Origin: an uncultured Anaerolineae bacterium
GTDB lineage: Bacteria; Chloroflexota; Anaerolineae; Promineifilales; Promineifilaceae
NCBI GenBank assembly: GCA_905479495.1
Contig: CAJQMR010000009.1
Location: 62,001-126,000 of the forward strand
Length of the DNA stretch: 64,000 nucleotides
Reading direction: 5' to 3'
The translations under genes were made by a program, and so were the position numbers. Every line of letters begins with the position of its first letter. The stretch's first letter is position 1. Positions 33,584-41,539 of the stretch are shown here, piece after piece. A model generated the notes under the pieces. It was not told the DNA's origin. It searched no databases and was given only the letters and a program-made list of their open reading frames with translations.

Positions 33584-33898
33584 CGTGATCCTGGTAGGTA
33601 GCCTATCTTGTCTATGCCAATTGGTTGCTCCAACAACCTCTTGGCCGGAGTCAGATAACATGGCTAGAAAAATCATTATCCGACCTGGTATGAGCAAACA
33701 CCAAATCAAGCATCAGCTTGAAAAGGCAGTTGATCAAGTTACCTTCACCTGGACCTGTGGACATGGGTATGTACACAAGATCCCGCTTGGTAAATTCCGC
33801 AACAGAATTCACACTCTGTATTGCGGCTGTACAGTTCGAGGGCGTTAACCTAGAACTTTGATATAGGGACGCAGGATAGGCTACTCACCAGGATTACG
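33584..33898. repeat. 28-bp inverted repeat pair bracketing a small gene
   Basis: The left arm 33584-33611 (CGTGATCCTGGTAGG...) and the right arm 33871-33898 (...CACCAGGATTACG) are complementary at 23 of 28 positions. Four of the five exceptions become G-U pairs in RNA and one is an A-C mismatch. The pair encloses the 62-codon gene 33660-33848. Confidence 0.6.
33660..33848 (+). CDS. Small Cys/His-containing protein
   Basis: 62 residues from ATG 33660, MARKIIIRPGMSKHQIKHQL, then WTCGHGYVHKIP and LYCGCTVRGR. The CGH...C-G-C arrangement could bind one zinc. The ribosome site is poor. Its N-terminus resembles that of the next small gene (MARKRIKIP). It lies inside a 28-bp inverted repeat pair downstream of the CIRCE promoter. 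No family recognised. Confidence 0.5.
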   Translation: MARKIIIRPGMSKHQIKHQLEKAVDQVTFTWTCGHGYVHKIPLGKFRNRIHTLYCGCTVRGR

Positions 33899-33938
33899 AA
33901 CCAGCTGTTAATTTGATAAACAATATTGGACAATTTTG

Positions 33939-34274
33939 CAAAAACAGTCTCAAGGCCATAGTAAATACCGCTATCTGGCGCTTATTGGTTTAGGACCTAT
34001 AGATGTTGCAGCATCTATAGGCAATCTCAAGACAAAGGAGGTGAAGAACAATGGCAAGAAAACGAATCAAAATACCGATTCGGTTGAAAGTCACCAGAAA
34101 GGTGACTCTTACAGGTTCACTCCGTTGCCCATTCTGTGGGTACCCGGTGCGTCGTTCTCTCAACCGAACTGGGCAAACCATCAAATGTCCCCGTTGCCAG
34201 AATAACGTCGTTATCTAAACGCCGTTAACTGAAGCAAAGGTCAGCTCATTACTATGGCCTTGAGACTGTTTTTG
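33939..34274. repeat. Perfect 26-bp inverted repeats bracketing a zinc-ribbon mini-gene
   Basis: The left arm 33939-33964 starts CAAAAACAGTCTCAAGG; the right arm 34249-34274 is its exact complement over 26 bases. Inside the element, CCTATAGATG (33996) and CATCTATAGG (34012) form a second perfect hairpin 30 bases before the start codon. No target duplication is visible. It begins 40 bases after the previous bracketed unit. Confidence 0.8.
34051..34218 (+). CDS. Zinc-ribbon mini-protein, 55 residues
   Basis: MARKRIKIPIRLKVTRKVTL, then RCPFCGYPV and IKCPRCQNNVVI. CPFC and CPRC form a four-cysteine zinc ribbon of the rubredoxin-knuckle type. It has the strongest ribosome site in the region (AAAGGAGGTGAAGAACA before the ATG), so it is certainly translated if transcribed. 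It is very basic at the N-terminus, fitting nucleic-acid binding. Lies within perfect 26-bp inverted repeats. Too small to assign to a family. Confidence 0.7.
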   Translation: MARKRIKIPIRLKVTRKVTLTGSLRCPFCGYPVRRSLNRTGQTIKCPRCQNNVVI

Positions 34275-34551
34275 TTACATATTAAGATTCTTGGGTAACT
34301 TTCTTGCTTTTTTGCTTGCTGCCGTATGAAACGGTTCCTAATACGATTTTAGGCTTTAATAAAATAAGAGGTGCAGCCTCAACAACTGTTCAGTAGCATG
34401 ACAAAATGAACCAGATCATATTTATCAGGATCACAAGATTACAACTTTTCTCTATCTGAAGCAAATTTGTATGACCTTTTTAAGCTAACTTAATCTAATT
34501 GTAATTTGCATAGTCATGGGCAATCTCTAGTTTTCTTTGGAGTAGTTAATT
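34219..34551. other. Intergenic region before the HNH genes
   Basis: Apart from the right arm of the 26-bp inverted repeat at 34249-34274, nothing recognisable. AT-rich. AGTAGTT before the ATG at 34552 is a poor ribosome site. Confidence 0.4.
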
Positions 34552-35346
34552 ATGGCACGTAAAAGACCTGAGGGGAATTGTCACATCTGTGGTGAATTTG
34601 GTCCCTTATCCTTCGAGCACATACCGCCGAAAAAGGCGTTTAATAATAGGCCTGTAATATCGATGGATTTCAACCAAGCGCTTGAACTTGGTCCAAACGA
34701 GCCGACTAAGGGAAAGGGAAATGTTCAGCAAAAAGGTATGGGAACGTATACCTTATGCGAGAGATGCAATAACCTCACTGGCCATTGGTATGGTAATCGT
34801 TTTGTTGATTGGTGTTATCAAGGTATGAACATTCTCCATCGTACTAATGGATCACCAACCCTTTTCTACATGAATTACATGTTCCCGCTTGCGATCATTA
34901 AGCAAATATTGGTTATGTTCTTTTCGGTAAATGGGAGCGGTTTCAGAAATGCTAACCAAGAGCTTGTGGACTTTGTCTTGAACAGAGATGCGAAATATTT
35001 ACCGCCTAAATACCGTGTGTTCGTTTACTATAATATCGAAGGAAAGTCGCGAAAAATTGGTCCCGTAGTTTTGTGGCGTTCTGGGCAGATGCACACAGTT
35101 TCTGAAATTAGCTATCCTCCTTTTGGTTATGTGTTGGCATTAGATTCAGAGCCACCTGATAGCCAGCTGTTCGAAATATCCCACTTTGCTCGTTTTGGTT
35201 ACAACGAATTTGCTGTGATGGAATTAAGATTACCAGTTCTTCCTACTCACCTTATGTTTCCAGGTGATTATCGGAACGAAAATGAGATTAGAGAACAGTA
35301 TGCTCGATCAAAAAGAATCGCACAAGGGATTTCGGACAATGATTAA
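34552..35346 (+). CDS. HNH-type zinc-binding protein
   Basis: 264 residues. NCHICGEFGPLSFEHIPPKKAFNNRP, then LCERCNNLTGHWYG: a CxxC...H(I)PPK...CxxC arrangement typical of HNH/treble-clef proteins, in which the His of EHIPPK is the metal or catalytic residue. The rest (about 100-264) is an uncharacterised domain with LPVLPTHLMFPGDYRNENEIREQYA near the end. Related in motif to the next gene. HNH proteins cut nucleic acids, but this subgroup has no tested function that I know of. Confidence 0.6.
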   Translation: MARKRPEGNCHICGEFGPLSFEHIPPKKAFNNRPVISMDFNQALELGPNEPTKGKGNVQQKGMGTYTLCERCNNLTGHWYGNRFVDWCYQGMNILHRTNGSPTLFYMNYMFPLAIIKQILVMFFSVNGSGFRNANQELVDFVLNRDAKYLPPKYRVFVYYNIEGKSRKIGPVVLWRSGQMHTVSEISYPPFGYVLALDSEPPDSQLFEISHFARFGYNEFAVMELRLPVLPTHLMFPGDYRNENEIREQYARSKRIAQGISDND

Positions 35347-35456
35347 TGAATCGAGGAAATTTTCCACAAAATCTAACACAGGTAGAATTTGGGTGCTTAC
35401 TCCAAAATATGTCCAAAGGGTGGAGGGGAATAGCCTGTTTGGCTAGACTTGAATTC

Positions 35457-36110
35457 ATGACAATCAATTATGAAACAAACATTTGTGTTTATTGTGGAAG
35501 TAGAGATGGACTTACAAGGGACCATGTTCCTCCAAAGCTCCTTTTTCCTAAGCCGCGCCCGAGTGACTTGATTACCGTACCTTGCTGTATCGACTGTAAC
35601 CAATTATTTCAAATAGACGACAGTTATTTTAGAACTGTTATTACACTAACTTATGACACAGGAAAACATCCTGAAGCTCAAAAGTCTTGGGGCTCAGAGT
35701 TTAGAGCACTTCAACGAGAAGAAAGCAAAGCTTATCGAAAAGCAGTATTTGGAAAAGCTCAACCTGCAAAGATTGTCCATCCAGATCAGACTGAAAGTCC
35801 TACAGCCGCTATTCCTATAGATTGCTTAAGAATTTGTAGATTTGCCCAAAGGACTGTCTTAGGTTTATTCTTTCACGTTAAGGGCTATCGATTAGCTGAT
35901 ATTTACACTCCTAGAATCTTTATGAATCCATTTTCGCCTAGAACATTATCTTTTTCTAAATTCTTGGCTAAAGAATTTGATGGAGAGCCCAAGACAATTG
36001 GTAAAGGCGTCTTCGCTTATCATGTAAAGTGGTTTGAAGAAGAGTCACTATGGATTCTTTGGTTTTATGAAGCGCTTCCATTAATTTGCCTGGTAGGGCC
36101 TAAAAGTTAG
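35457..36110 (+). CDS. Second HNH-type zinc-binding protein
   Basis: 217 residues from ATG 35457 (MTINYETNICVYCGSRDGL). The frame is open from ATG 35346, which forms TAATG with the stop of the previous gene, so a 254-residue form made by coupled translation is possible; its extra 37 residues look unstructured. CVYCGSRDGLTRDHVPPKLLF and VPCCIDCNQ give CxxC...DHVPPK...CxxC, the same layout as the preceding gene. Strongly suggests a paired, duplicated module. Confidence 0.6.
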   Translation: MTINYETNICVYCGSRDGLTRDHVPPKLLFPKPRPSDLITVPCCIDCNQLFQIDDSYFRTVITLTYDTGKHPEAQKSWGSEFRALQREESKAYRKAVFGKAQPAKIVHPDQTESPTAAIPIDCLRICRFAQRTVLGLFFHVKGYRLADIYTPRIFMNPFSPRTLSFSKFLAKEFDGEPKTIGKGVFAYHVKWFEEESLWILWFYEALPLICLVGPKS

Positions 36111-36126
36111 AGGTCGATCAAGGTGA

Positions 36127-36408
36127 TTATTTCTCTTGATGCGAATTTGTAAGCGTAAATTGCTCGTCTACTTCAATCAATAGATCAGCTTTATTTAATC
36201 TTATAACCATTTTGGCTTTTACACTTTTGCAAGAAGCATCGCCTATCCACACTTCAAACTCTTCTCCATCAACATCATACTCTGGCCAATCGGATAAAAA
36301 TTCTTTTAACTGCCTGACCGTAATAATGTCATCATTTGTGATAGACAATAATCTCTTTGTGGGGCCATCAAAATCGGCATCTACATTATCAATCGGGAAC
36401 CTTGCCAC
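36127..36408 (-). CDS. Small acidic protein of unknown function
   Basis: 93 residues starting at GTG 36408 (VARFPIDNVDADFDG), with GAGGGG six bases upstream. Acidic, mixed alpha/beta: IITVRQLKEFLSDWPEYDVDGEEFEVWIGD. Upstream GTG codons at 36423 and 36429 are in frame but overlap the preceding small gene and lack a ribosome site. It begins one base after the stop of the 36410-36535 gene. No family recognised. Confidence 0.5.
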   Translation of the reverse strand: MARFPIDNVDADFDGPTKRLLSITNDDIITVRQLKEFLSDWPEYDVDGEEFEVWIGDASCKSVKAKMVIRLNKADLLIEVDEQFTLTNSHQEK

Positions 36409-36409
36409 T

Positions 36410-36535
36410 TTAAACCCCCTCACAGACACGTCGAATTCTCTTGCTAAAGTTTTCGGCTTTTTTCAATGTAAATGAAACAGCGTTTGTGATTGACATTAGG
36501 CTGATTTCAACTAGCTCGAAACAATCTTCGTACAT
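36410..36535 (-). CDS. 41-residue helical mini-protein
   Basis: MYEDCFELVEISLMSITNAV, then SFTLKKAENFSKRIRRVCEGV. A GGAG ribosome site lies eight bases before the ATG at 36535. Its stop is one base from the start of the next gene, so the two form a coupled pair. One helix with a basic C-terminus; function unknown. Confidence 0.5.
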   Translation of the reverse strand: MYEDCFELVEISLMSITNAVSFTLKKAENFSKRIRRVCEGV

Positions 36536-36678
36536 TTTCAATTCTCCTGAAACAAATAAGTGCGATCGTTGAAATATTATTAGTGTCGCTGCCGAGTAGG
36601 AATGTTCATTTGTTGTGAAACCCTTCAGTGGGATAGGTTGAATTTGCCGGAGGTTAAGGGCACCTCTACAATTCAGCC

Positions 36679-37413
36679 ATGCAACTGTATATTATTCGAC
36701 ACGCACAATCGGAAAATAACGCGCTGTGGGCGCAGACGGGCAGCAGTAACGGCCGTTCCCCCGACCCGCTTCTAACGGACATCGGCAAGCAACAGGCGCA
36801 TTGGCTGGCCCAACATATTGCCCAACATTGGGAAAATGCAGACCCTGAAGATGATCTGCATAACCGAAACGGTTACCATTTTACGCACCTGTACACCAGT
36901 CTCATGCAGCGGGCGATTGCCACTGGCAGCGCCATTGCGCAACAGGTGAACATCCCGCTGGTTGCCTGGGAAATCATTCATGAGTTTGGTGGCATTTTTG
37001 AACACAATCTAGATACGGATGAACGGATCGGATTGCCTGGTCCCAATCGTAATTACTTTGCTACGGAGTATCCGCATCTCGTTTTACCAGATTCATTAGG
37101 CGAGGCTGGCTGGTGGCAACGGCCGTATGAACCACTCGAGCAGACCATGCTGCGGGCGAAATCATTTCTCGCTGAACTGCAACTACGTCATGACCCAGCG
37201 GATCGGGTGGCCATCATTACGCATGGTGGTTTTTTTGTGGCTATCATTCGAACACTTCTGGGTTTTTCGACACTCGATAACCATGAAGGGGAGAATCTTC
37301 TTTGGCTGCACGCCAACAATACGTCCATTACCCGCCTGGATTTTGGTGCAGAGCAGGTCGAATTGGTTTATTTGAATCGGCTCGATCATTTGCCAACCCA
37401 CCTCATTACTTAA
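36679..37413 (+). CDS. Histidine phosphatase (phosphoglycerate-mutase superfamily)
   Basis: 244 residues. YIIRHAQSENN carries the catalytic His of the RHG motif, LLTDIGKQQAHWLAQHI the usual second element, YTSLMQRAIATGSAIAQ the phosphate-pocket Arg, and VAIITHGGFFVAIIRTLL the second catalytic His. An insert (NADPEDDLHNRNGYHF) precedes the YTSLMQRA motif. Substrate cannot be told from sequence. First gene after the island with octamers again; 11 bases before the SRPBCC gene, so probably an operon. Confidence 0.85.
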   Translation: MQLYIIRHAQSENNALWAQTGSSNGRSPDPLLTDIGKQQAHWLAQHIAQHWENADPEDDLHNRNGYHFTHLYTSLMQRAIATGSAIAQQVNIPLVAWEIIHEFGGIFEHNLDTDERIGLPGPNRNYFATEYPHLVLPDSLGEAGWWQRPYEPLEQTMLRAKSFLAELQLRHDPADRVAIITHGGFFVAIIRTLLGFSTLDNHEGENLLWLHANNTSITRLDFGAEQVELVYLNRLDHLPTHLIT

Positions 37414-37424
37414 AAAAGGATGTT

Positions 37425-37901
37425 ATGAAGTCGATTACCTTCAGCAAAACCATTCACATCCAGGCAGCAGCAACGGCCGTTTACGCCCATCTGGCCAACA
37501 TTGCCAATCATCCCGGCTTGCAGCCACTTGTTGTGGAAACCCAGGAAATCCAGCGTGGCCTTAACGACAAGGGCCACACGGTGATCGACTTCTTTTCCAT
37601 TGAACTGTTCCGTTTCTTAGGAATCTTTGCCTATCGCAACAAAATTCGCGTCAAAATGATTCAAATCCCCGAAGAAAATCTGATCATTCATGAGGTAAAT
37701 AGTTTCCCCAACATCCGTCTGGTGAGCCGCACCACATTTCAGGCAGAGGAGGGAGGAACGGCCGTAACCGAAACTATCCACATCAATACACCCAACCTGG
37801 TAGCCAACTTTGTGCAAAAAACGGCCGATTCCGCCCATGACACCTTGTTAAAAAACCTGAAAATGCGGCTTGAAACGCGTGAAGAATTGTCCCCAGATTA
37901 G
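37425..37901 (+). CDS. SRPBCC/polyketide-cyclase-like protein
   Basis: 158 residues from ATG 37425 (MKSITFSKTIHIQAAATAVYAHLANIANHP). The N-terminal strand-helix pattern with AVYAHLANIANHPGLQPLV and the later VSRTTFQAEEGGTAVTETIHI is that of the START/SRPBCC helix-grip fold, which binds hydrophobic ligands. GGATGTT precedes the start. Ligand unknown. Confidence 0.75.
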   Translation: MKSITFSKTIHIQAAATAVYAHLANIANHPGLQPLVVETQEIQRGLNDKGHTVIDFFSIELFRFLGIFAYRNKIRVKMIQIPEENLIIHEVNSFPNIRLVSRTTFQAEEGGTAVTETIHINTPNLVANFVQKTADSAHDTLLKNLKMRLETREELSPD

Positions 37902-38095
37902 GCCAAATGCATAAATTGCAATTGGCAAAAATGTGTTACACTGTTGGGGATGCTCGCTACTATCATCAAGAATAGATTTCTACCCATTCTAAGATACTTC
38001 CTGCAACGGCCGTTCCGCTTCAACCGTTTGGGCAATTGTTGCCTGAATGCTTCCTTGGCGGTGAACGGCCGTTCCTCGTTTGCATAAGTCTATAA

Positions 38096-38126
38096 GGCCA
38101 CGCTCTGACACGTGGCTTTTTCTTTT
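38096..38126 (+). terminator. Terminator-like hairpin before the lamin-tail gene
   Basis: GGCCACG, loop CTCTGACA, CGTGGC, then TTTTTCTTTT. It ends the histidine phosphatase-SRPBCC transcript; two octamers lie just upstream (near 38007 and 38066). Confidence 0.65.
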
Positions 38127-38153
38127 GAAGTTCTACATAAAGGAGAATATTTT

Positions 38154-40862
38154 ATGATCAAACGGCGTTTTATCTACACGGCTGCCCTCATCGCTCTCCT
38201 CTTCTTGTTTATTCCCTCGATTGCCTCTGCGGCAAATCCGCCAGGAGCAGGTGACGTCCTCATCAATGAATACGTGGCCAACAGCAGCCTCGAATGGGTG
38301 GAACTGTACAACACCACTGGCAGCGACCTGGATCTCTCCGGTCACTACATTGACGACATTGCGAGCGGCGGCGGGGCACCCAAAGTCATCCCCAATGGCA
38401 CGATTATTACCGCTGGTGGCTACTACGTGATGGAGTTTAGCAGCTTCCTCAACAATGGCGGGGACGATGTGCGCTTTTTAGACACATCCCAGGCGGTGCT
38501 AGACAGCACCAGCTACGGTTCCTCCACGGCTGATAACTCCTGGTACCGCACGCCCGATGGTGGTGCCTGGAGCCCAACCGAAAGCAGTACACCCACCAAA
38601 GGTGCGGCCAATCCCGGCGCTGGCAACCCGCCTGGCCCTGGTGATGTGCTCATTAATGAATACGTGGCCAACAGCGGCGTCACGGAATGGGTGGAACTGT
38701 ATAACACCACCGGTAGCGATCTGGACCTGGATGGTCATTACATCGACGATGTAGCCGGTGGCGGTGGCGCACCTCAGGCTATTCCATCCGGTACCGTGAT
38801 TCCGGCGGGCGGTTTTTACGTGCTGGAGTTCACTAACCTGCTCAACAATGGCGGGGATGATGTACGCTTCCTGGATCCATCCCAGGCGGTGCTGGACAGC
38901 ACCAGCTACGCTTCAGCCACTGGTGAACATTCCTGGTTCCGCTCCCCAGATGGCGGTGCCTGGAGTGGTGAAGAAACAGATGCCCCCACAAAAGGGACAA
39001 GTAACACACCGCCTCCGACTGTGGGTCAGGTAGTTATTAACGAATACGTGGCCAACAGCGCTACGGAATGGGTGGAGCTGTACAATACCACGTCTACAGC
39101 GTTAGATATTTCTGGCCATTACATTGACGATATTGCTGCTGGCGGCGGCTCCCCGAAGGTGATCCCGGCGGGAACGGTTATTGGTCCTGGCAGCTATTAT
39201 GTGCTGGAGTTTAGCAGTCTGCTTAACAACGGCGGGGATGATGTGCGCTTCATCGATCCAGGGCAAACAACGGTTCTGGACAGTACCAGCTATGGCTCGG
39301 CTACGGCCGAATATTCCTGGTACCGTTTCCCCGATGGGGGTACCTGGAGCGGCGTCGAGAGTGCCACACCGACGAAAGGCTCGCCCAATGTTGGCACTGG
39401 TGATACGCCTTGGACGCCCGGCACCTTTGAAATCCGCATCTTTGACGTGGAGCAGGGCGATAGCCAGCTCATCATCTTCCCCTCAGGTTACAGTATTCTC
39501 ATCGATGTGCGGGAGGCGAACTGGAATTCAGGGGCTGGTGCGGCCTTCATTGCCCAGAAGATTCGCACGATCACCGGTGGTAGTCACGTCAATGTGGGTA
39601 TTCTCAGCCACCACCATTTGGATCATATCGGCTATGCCGGTTACGGTGGTTTCTGGGGCCTTATGGAAACAGAAGGCATCAGCTTTGACAAAGTCATTGA
39701 CCGTGATGCTGGTGTTTGGGTAGATGGATTGAACGGTGGTGCTGCTGATGGCCTGTGCGATCCAGACCTGGAAATTGAATGGCACAACGTGGGCACCAGC
39801 TCTGGCACCAGCCGCAACTGGATTTGTTATGCTACCAATCCTGCCAACAGTAATATTTACCCCATTCGCGAACTGGCTCAGCTCGGCTCCACAACCCAGA
39901 TTGACCCGCCTGACGCAGGTGCAATTGTGGAGATTGTCCAGGCAGATGGGGATGGCGTTACCATGGTGGATGGCGTGACCCCCATCCAGGGCGATCACAG
40001 TGCCGATGCGACACCGCCCAGTGAAAATGATTACTCCCTTGGCTTAAAGATTCGCTATGGTTTGATTGATTATGCCACTGCCGGTGACTCGGATGGCGAG
40101 TATGCGACCAGCCAATTTGGCTACACCTACAATAACGTGGAGGTTGTGTTGGCCGGGCGCTTTGGCCAGGTTGATGTGCTGCGGGCCAATCATCATGGCT
40201 CAGATCACTCTACCAGTCAGCAGTATGTTGATGCGCTCAACCCGGATGCTGCCGCGATTTCTTGCGGGGCCAATACTTTTGGTCATCCCTCTCAGCGTGT
40301 AGTGGATGCCCTCACGGCTACCGGGGATGTTTATCTGACCAATCTCTGCACGGCGAATACGGATTACACAGGCACGGTGATTGTTGATGGTGACATCATT
40401 TTGCAGTCGGCAGACGGGGTTAACTATACGATTGATGGGAATCCTTATGTTGCGAGTGACCCGGTGTCAGCTTACGGTATGGAGGATATTGTCGTCAATG
40501 AGATACTACCCAATCCAAATGGCAGTAATCCAGAGTGGGTGGAACTGTATAATCCGACGCCAGACAATATTGACATTTCCGGCATGTGGCTGGATGACAT
40601 TGCCAGCGGCGGAGCATCTCCCATTCAAGTCCCGGCCAGCACAACAATTGTAGCTGGTGGTTACTGGACATTGGATACGACCAATGTCTTTAACAATGGG
40701 GGCGATGATGTGCGTCTATTGCTGCCGGATGGCAGCACCGTGGTGGATAGTTACAGTTACGGCAATAGTACCAAAAATAAGTCCTGGTATCGTACGCCGG
40801 ACGGAGGTGCCTGGGCCGCCAGCATGACAACAAACACGACGAAAGGTTCAGCAAACCCATAA
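38154..40862 (+). CDS. Secreted lamin-tail / ComEC-like metallo-beta-lactamase protein
   Basis: 902 residues from ATG 38154, with AAAGGAG ribosome site. A signal peptide (FIYTAALIALLFLFIPSIASA) is followed by three lamin-tail domains (LTD), each with the phrase INEYVAN...EWVELYNTT, LNNGGDDVRFLD and SWYR.PDGG.W. Then comes a metallo-beta-lactamase-fold domain, about 425-775, starting IRIFDVEQGDSQLIIFPSG with HHHLDHIG at about 485 as metal motif, and later ANHHGSDHS. A fourth LTD ends the protein. The beta-lactamase part resembles the extracellular nuclease/hydrolase domain of ComEC. LTDs occur next to secreted nucleases and may hold them at the surface or on DNA. A role in extracellular DNA or phosphoester breakdown is inferred. 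Confidence 0.88.
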   Translation: MIKRRFIYTAALIALLFLFIPSIASAANPPGAGDVLINEYVANSSLEWVELYNTTGSDLDLSGHYIDDIASGGGAPKVIPNGTIITAGGYYVMEFSSFLNNGGDDVRFLDTSQAVLDSTSYGSSTADNSWYRTPDGGAWSPTESSTPTKGAANPGAGNPPGPGDVLINEYVANSGVTEWVELYNTTGSDLDLDGHYIDDVAGGGGAPQAIPSGTVIPAGGFYVLEFTNLLNNGGDDVRFLDPSQAVLDSTSYASATGEHSWFRSPDGGAWSGEETDAPTKGTSNTPPPTVGQVVINEYVANSATEWVELYNTTSTALDISGHYIDDIAAGGGSPKVIPAGTVIGPGSYYVLEFSSLLNNGGDDVRFIDPGQTTVLDSTSYGSATAEYSWYRFPDGGTWSGVESATPTKGSPNVGTGDTPWTPGTFEIRIFDVEQGDSQLIIFPSGYSILIDVREANWNSGAGAAFIAQKIRTITGGSHVNVGILSHHHLDHIGYAGYGGFWGLMETEGISFDKVIDRDAGVWVDGLNGGAADGLCDPDLEIEWHNVGTSSGTSRNWICYATNPANSNIYPIRELAQLGSTTQIDPPDAGAIVEIVQADGDGVTMVDGVTPIQGDHSADATPPSENDYSLGLKIRYGLIDYATAGDSDGEYATSQFGYTYNNVEVVLAGRFGQVDVLRANHHGSDHSTSQQYVDALNPDAAAISCGANTFGHPSQRVVDALTATGDVYLTNLCTANTDYTGTVIVDGDIILQSADGVNYTIDGNPYVASDPVSAYGMEDIVVNEILPNPNGSNPEWVELYNPTPDNIDISGMWLDDIASGGASPIQVPASTTIVAGGYWTLDTTNVFNNGGDDVRLLLPDGSTVVDSYSYGNSTKNKSWYRTPDGGAWAASMTTNTTKGSANP

Positions 40863-40880
40863 ACTAGTGCCAAGCGGCAA

Positions 40881-40913
40881 GTGAAGCGTGATCGAATTCT
40901 GGTCACGCTTCAC
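40881..40913. repeat. Perfect hairpin (GTGAAGCGTGA word family)
   Basis: GTGAAGCGTGA (40881-40891) and TCACGCTTCAC (40903-40913) are exact complements. Probably ends the lamin-tail gene. The same word recurs at 44328-44381 and 46155-46203. Confidence 0.7.
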
Positions 40914-40924
40914 GCAAAATCCCC

Positions 40925-41539
40925 ATGAAACAATTGTTATCATTACTTATTCTTTGTACGCTTTTGCTGGTTTCCTGTGCCGGTCCAGAAACGGCCGTAT
41001 CCCCTCAATTACCAACGGCCGTTGCCATCTCCGATGCAGGCGGCGAAACAGTGGCAACTCAGGATGGGCCCCTGTGGGTGCTGCTGAGCGGTGTGGATGA
41101 ACACGGCCTGATTGCCGAGCACGAGCTGACATTGCTCCAGGAGCCAGATGCGGCAGCCGCGTCTGCGTCCTTGGTTCACACTGGCATTCCAGCCGCGGTA
41201 ATGGAAATTCGGCACGGCGGTCCGCAAAATTTACAACGCTTTTATCGAGTAGAAACGGTCAATGGTGACACTGGCTGGATTTCGGATTACTACGTGCGGC
41301 GGGTGGCCTATCTTTATGATGCGAATAATGAAACTGTCCCACTGTTTGCGGAGCCAGATGGCCAAGAAGTGGCTCGGCTGGCCAATATTTCACCCGTTGC
41401 CCTGAAGTCGCCTACCGATGAGACCTGGTGGCTGGTGCAGGCTGTAGGGGAGGGCACGTTGGGCTGGGTACAGGCTGACCTGGTCAAGGAATCCTCGCTG
41501 GCTGAATTTCTGACGAATCAAACTCATGAACACCCGTAA
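40925..41539 (+). CDS. Lipoprotein with SH3-like domain
   Basis: 204 residues. Signal peptide with lipobox: LLILCTLLLVSCAG, Cys at 18. After a linker, residues about 45-195 contain two bacterial SH3-like units (RFYRVETVNGDTGWISDYYVRR; VPLFAEPDGQEVARLANISPVAL...GTLGWVQADLV). These usually bind peptidoglycan or peptides outside the membrane. Overlaps the next gene by 14 bases. Confidence 0.8.
   Translation: MKQLLSLLILCTLLLVSCAGPETAVSPQLPTAVAISDAGGETVATQDGPLWVLLSGVDEHGLIAEHELTLLQEPDAAAASASLVHTGIPAAVMEIRHGGPQNLQRFYRVETVNGDTGWISDYYVRRVAYLYDANNETVPLFAEPDGQEVARLANISPVALKSPTDETWWLVQAVGEGTLGWVQADLVKESSLAEFLTNQTHEHP

Noticed and set aside
19139..36600. CRISPR array or CRISPR-guided transposon
   Set aside because: No regularly spaced direct repeats with unique spacers and no cas genes; tniQ is of the long TnsD type.
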